Positions 62,261 through 64,000 of a DNA stretch of 64,000 nucleotides are shown here, piece by piece. A model generated the notes under the pieces. That model saw only the letters and a program-made list of their open reading frames with translations, ran no database searches and had not been told where the DNA came from. This DNA comes from Arcobacter acticola. Lineage in GTDB: Bacteria > Campylobacterota > Campylobacteria > Campylobacterales > Arcobacteraceae. The stretch is taken from contig NZ_CP042652.1 of assembly GCF_013177675.1 (NCBI RefSeq), positions 2,232,001 through 2,296,000 of the forward strand, given 5' to 3'. Position 1 is the first letter of the stretch, and every line of letters starts with the position of its first letter. A program made the translations under genes and the position numbers.

Positions 62261-63665
62261 TAAAATTATTTTTAGACAATATGATATAAGAGGTATTGTT
62301 AATAAACAACTAACAAAAGAAAATAGTAAATTAATAGGATATTATCTAGGTCTTACTATAAAAGAAAAATATCCTCAAATCACACCATATATAATAGTTG
62401 GTTATGATATAAGAACTCACTCACAAATGCTTTTTGAAGCTTTGATTTCAGGAATAAATCTATCAAATTGTAAAGTTTTAGATATAGGACTTGTAGCAAC
62501 TGGAGTAAACTATTTTGCTTCATTTCAAGAGTATGAAATAAATAATAAAACTATAAAACCAACTGCTTCTATTATGATAACAGGAAGTCACAATGCAAAA
62601 AAATATAATGGCTTTAAAATAACAATAAACAATGAACCTTTTTTTGGTGATGAATTAATAGATTTATATGAAAAAATATCAAAAGACAGTGAAATAAAAA
62701 TAGCTGATAATTTTGATGTGATTAAAATAGATGCAAAATCTTTATATATAGATTATATGTTAAATCAATTTTCACATTTAAAAGACTTCCCTATTCCTTT
62801 TATAATTGATTGTGGGAATGGCGTAGCAAATACTGTTTTATGTGAAGTTTTAGATAAATTGAATCTAAATTATAAGGGTTTACACCTAGTTCCTGATGGA
62901 GAATTTCCAAATCATCATCCAGATCCAACAAATGAAAAAAATCTTGAAGATTTAAAAGTATTACTAAAAGATGAATATAATCTGGGATTTGCCTATGATG
63001 GAGATGCAGATAGAATTGCAGTTTTAACTCAAAAATATAATATCAAAGGTGATATGTTAGCTTTACTTTTTTCAAAAACTATGAAAAATCCAGTTATTAT
63101 TGGGGAAGTTAGTTACTCGCAAAATATCTTTGATGAAATGAATCAAACAACAAAAACTATTATGGATAAAACAGGTTATTCAAATCTACGATTAAAACTA
63201 AAAGAGTTAAATGCAGACCTAGCAGCAGAAGTATCAGGACATATATTTTTCAATGACAGATATTATGGCTTTGATGATGCGATTTATGCAACATTTAGAG
63301 TATTAGAATTAATACAAAAAGGTATAGATTTAGACAAAGAACTAGATAAACTTCCAAAAGTGTATACAAGTTCTAATATAGAGATATCTGTGTCTGAAAG
63401 TAAAAAATTTTTAATCATTGAAAAAATTGAAAAGAAATTAAAAGAAGTTCAAAGGGGATTTCCAATTATCAAAGATATTTTACAAATAGATGGTCTTAGA
63501 ATAAATTTTGAATACGGCTGGGCTTTAGTTCGTGCTTCAAATACAAATGCTCTTATTATGACAAAATATGAAGCTACAACAGAAGCGACAGCTATTGGTT
63601 ATCAAAAAGCTGTTGAAAATTTAATACAAGAGGTAAGAGATGAACTTAATTGCATTACAAATTAA
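62253..63665 (+). CDS. Phosphomannomutase/phosphoglucomutase, 470 aa
   Basis: Alpha-D-phosphohexomutase. The four active-site elements are seen: phosphoserine loop SIMITGSHNAKKYNGFK, metal loop FAYDGDADRIAVL, sugar-binding loop (AEVSGHIFFNDRYYGFDD) and phosphate-binding tail (VRASNTNALIMTKY). It converts hexose-6-phosphate and hexose-1-phosphate for cell-envelope sugars. Overlaps both the ogt gene and the next gene. Confidence 0.93.
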   Translation: MINKIIFRQYDIRGIVNKQLTKENSKLIGYYLGLTIKEKYPQITPYIIVGYDIRTHSQMLFEALISGINLSNCKVLDIGLVATGVNYFASFQEYEINNKTIKPTASIMITGSHNAKKYNGFKITINNEPFFGDELIDLYEKISKDSEIKIADNFDVIKIDAKSLYIDYMLNQFSHLKDFPIPFIIDCGNGVANTVLCEVLDKLNLNYKGLHLVPDGEFPNHHPDPTNEKNLEDLKVLLKDEYNLGFAYDGDADRIAVLTQKYNIKGDMLALLFSKTMKNPVIIGEVSYSQNIFDEMNQTTKTIMDKTGYSNLRLKLKELNADLAAEVSGHIFFNDRYYGFDDAIYATFRVLELIQKGIDLDKELDKLPKVYTSSNIEISVSESKKFLIIEKIEKKLKEVQRGFPIIKDILQIDGLRINFEYGWALVRASNTNALIMTKYEATTEATAIGYQKAVENLIQEVRDELNCITN

Positions 63666-64000
63666 AACAAGTCCTAATTTTGAAGAAAATCTAATACACT
63701 TAAAAGAGCTTATTAATTCATGTGAAGAAGATTCACTTATTTTAGCTCCTGAGTTAGCTTTAAGCGGGTTTTCTTATGACAGAATGATTGAAACTTCTAA
63801 CTTTTCATTAAAGGCTGTAGAGGATATAAAAGCCCTTAGTGTTAATAAAATCATCGCTTTAACATTTATAACTCAAAAAAATGATAGTTTTTTTAATACT
63901 TTACATATTTTTCATAATCAAAAAATTGTTCATACACAATCTAAAAGGCAACTTTTCCCACTTGGAAATGAACTTGAACATTTTAATGCAGGTAATGAAA
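63640..64000 (+). CDS. Carbon-nitrogen hydrolase family protein, partial (3' end beyond window)
   Basis: The visible 120 residues begin MNLIALQIKTSPNFEENLIH, with the catalytic glutamate in LILAPELALSGFSYDRM and the catalytic lysine in HTQSKRQLFPLGNELEHFN, matching nitrilase-superfamily amidases. The cysteine is beyond the window. The start overlaps the phosphomutase gene by 26 bp, with AGAGG as ribosome-binding site. Substrate unknown. Confidence 0.85.
   Translation, partial: MNLIALQIKTSPNFEENLIHLKELINSCEEDSLILAPELALSGFSYDRMIETSNFSLKAVEDIKALSVNKIIALTFITQKNDSFFNTLHIFHNQKIVHTQSKRQLFPLGNELEHFNAGNE

Overview
This window is low-GC DNA that most resembles a member of the Campylobacterota, probably Arcobacteraceae. 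The grounds are the strong A/T bias, the AtpE subunit with a cleavable-looking leader encoded away from the other ATP synthase genes, the CcoG maturation factor, the many PAS/Cache sensor kinases, and the short tightly packed transcription units. This is an inference from gene content; there is no rRNA gene here to confirm it.

Region by region. 1-6.7 kb: the start of an exported basic protein, a periplasmic solute-binding protein paired with a Cache/PAS histidine kinase, a small lipoprotein, and two consecutive PLP-dependent trans-sulfuration enzymes. 6.7-17.2 kb: an accessory, defence-like island. It holds a type III restriction-modification pair with a small divergent HTH gene, a three-gene cassette of unknown function (two membrane-anchored proteins and a helical-repeat protein), a RelE/ParE-type toxin-antitoxin pair, and an ORF6N-domain gene and a RhuM-like gene that share the same PLD-like C-terminal domain. 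Three imperfect copies of one short tail sequence follow the last three units, which is the most unusual structure in the window. 17.4-20.9 kb: a cytochrome bd-like oxidase whose large subunit carries a C-terminal c-type heme domain, a second CydA-like subunit, an unannotated small leader protein, and an orphan response regulator. 21-25.7 kb: a GNAT protein, a zinc-type metal locus (NicO-like permease, ZnuA, Fur/Zur-family regulator with paired palindromes) and NhaA. 25.7-36.6 kb: an AraC regulator, two permeases, and a five-gene TetR-controlled RND efflux operon that also contains a DAACS symporter. 36.7-41.7 kb: an SDR, an IS5-family insertion sequence that has truncated a di-heme oxidoreductase gene and a second gene, then an imelysin gene and a rhodanese either side of a Fur-box-like palindrome.

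41.8-46.8 kb: an AsmA-like repeat protein, atpE, a chemoreceptor and tRNA-Leu(GAG). 46.9-49.5 kb: a three-gene cassette next to the tRNA (serine hydrolase, unknown protein, minimal nucleotidyltransferase), plus another unknown gene. 49.6-64 kb: a mechanosensitive channel, small proteins, thiD behind a small HTH gene, proA, a membrane-bound GH17 protein, ccoG, a second two-component system, ogt, a phosphoglucomutase/phosphomannomutase and the start of a carbon-nitrogen hydrolase.

Working together: the 11-kb island looks like mobile anti-phage or stress material set between housekeeping blocks. Metal homeostasis (zinc around 23-24 kb, iron around 38-41 kb) and terminal oxidase assembly (17-20 kb, ccoG) are the other coherent themes. 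All functional assignments come from motifs read by eye; no database search was run.
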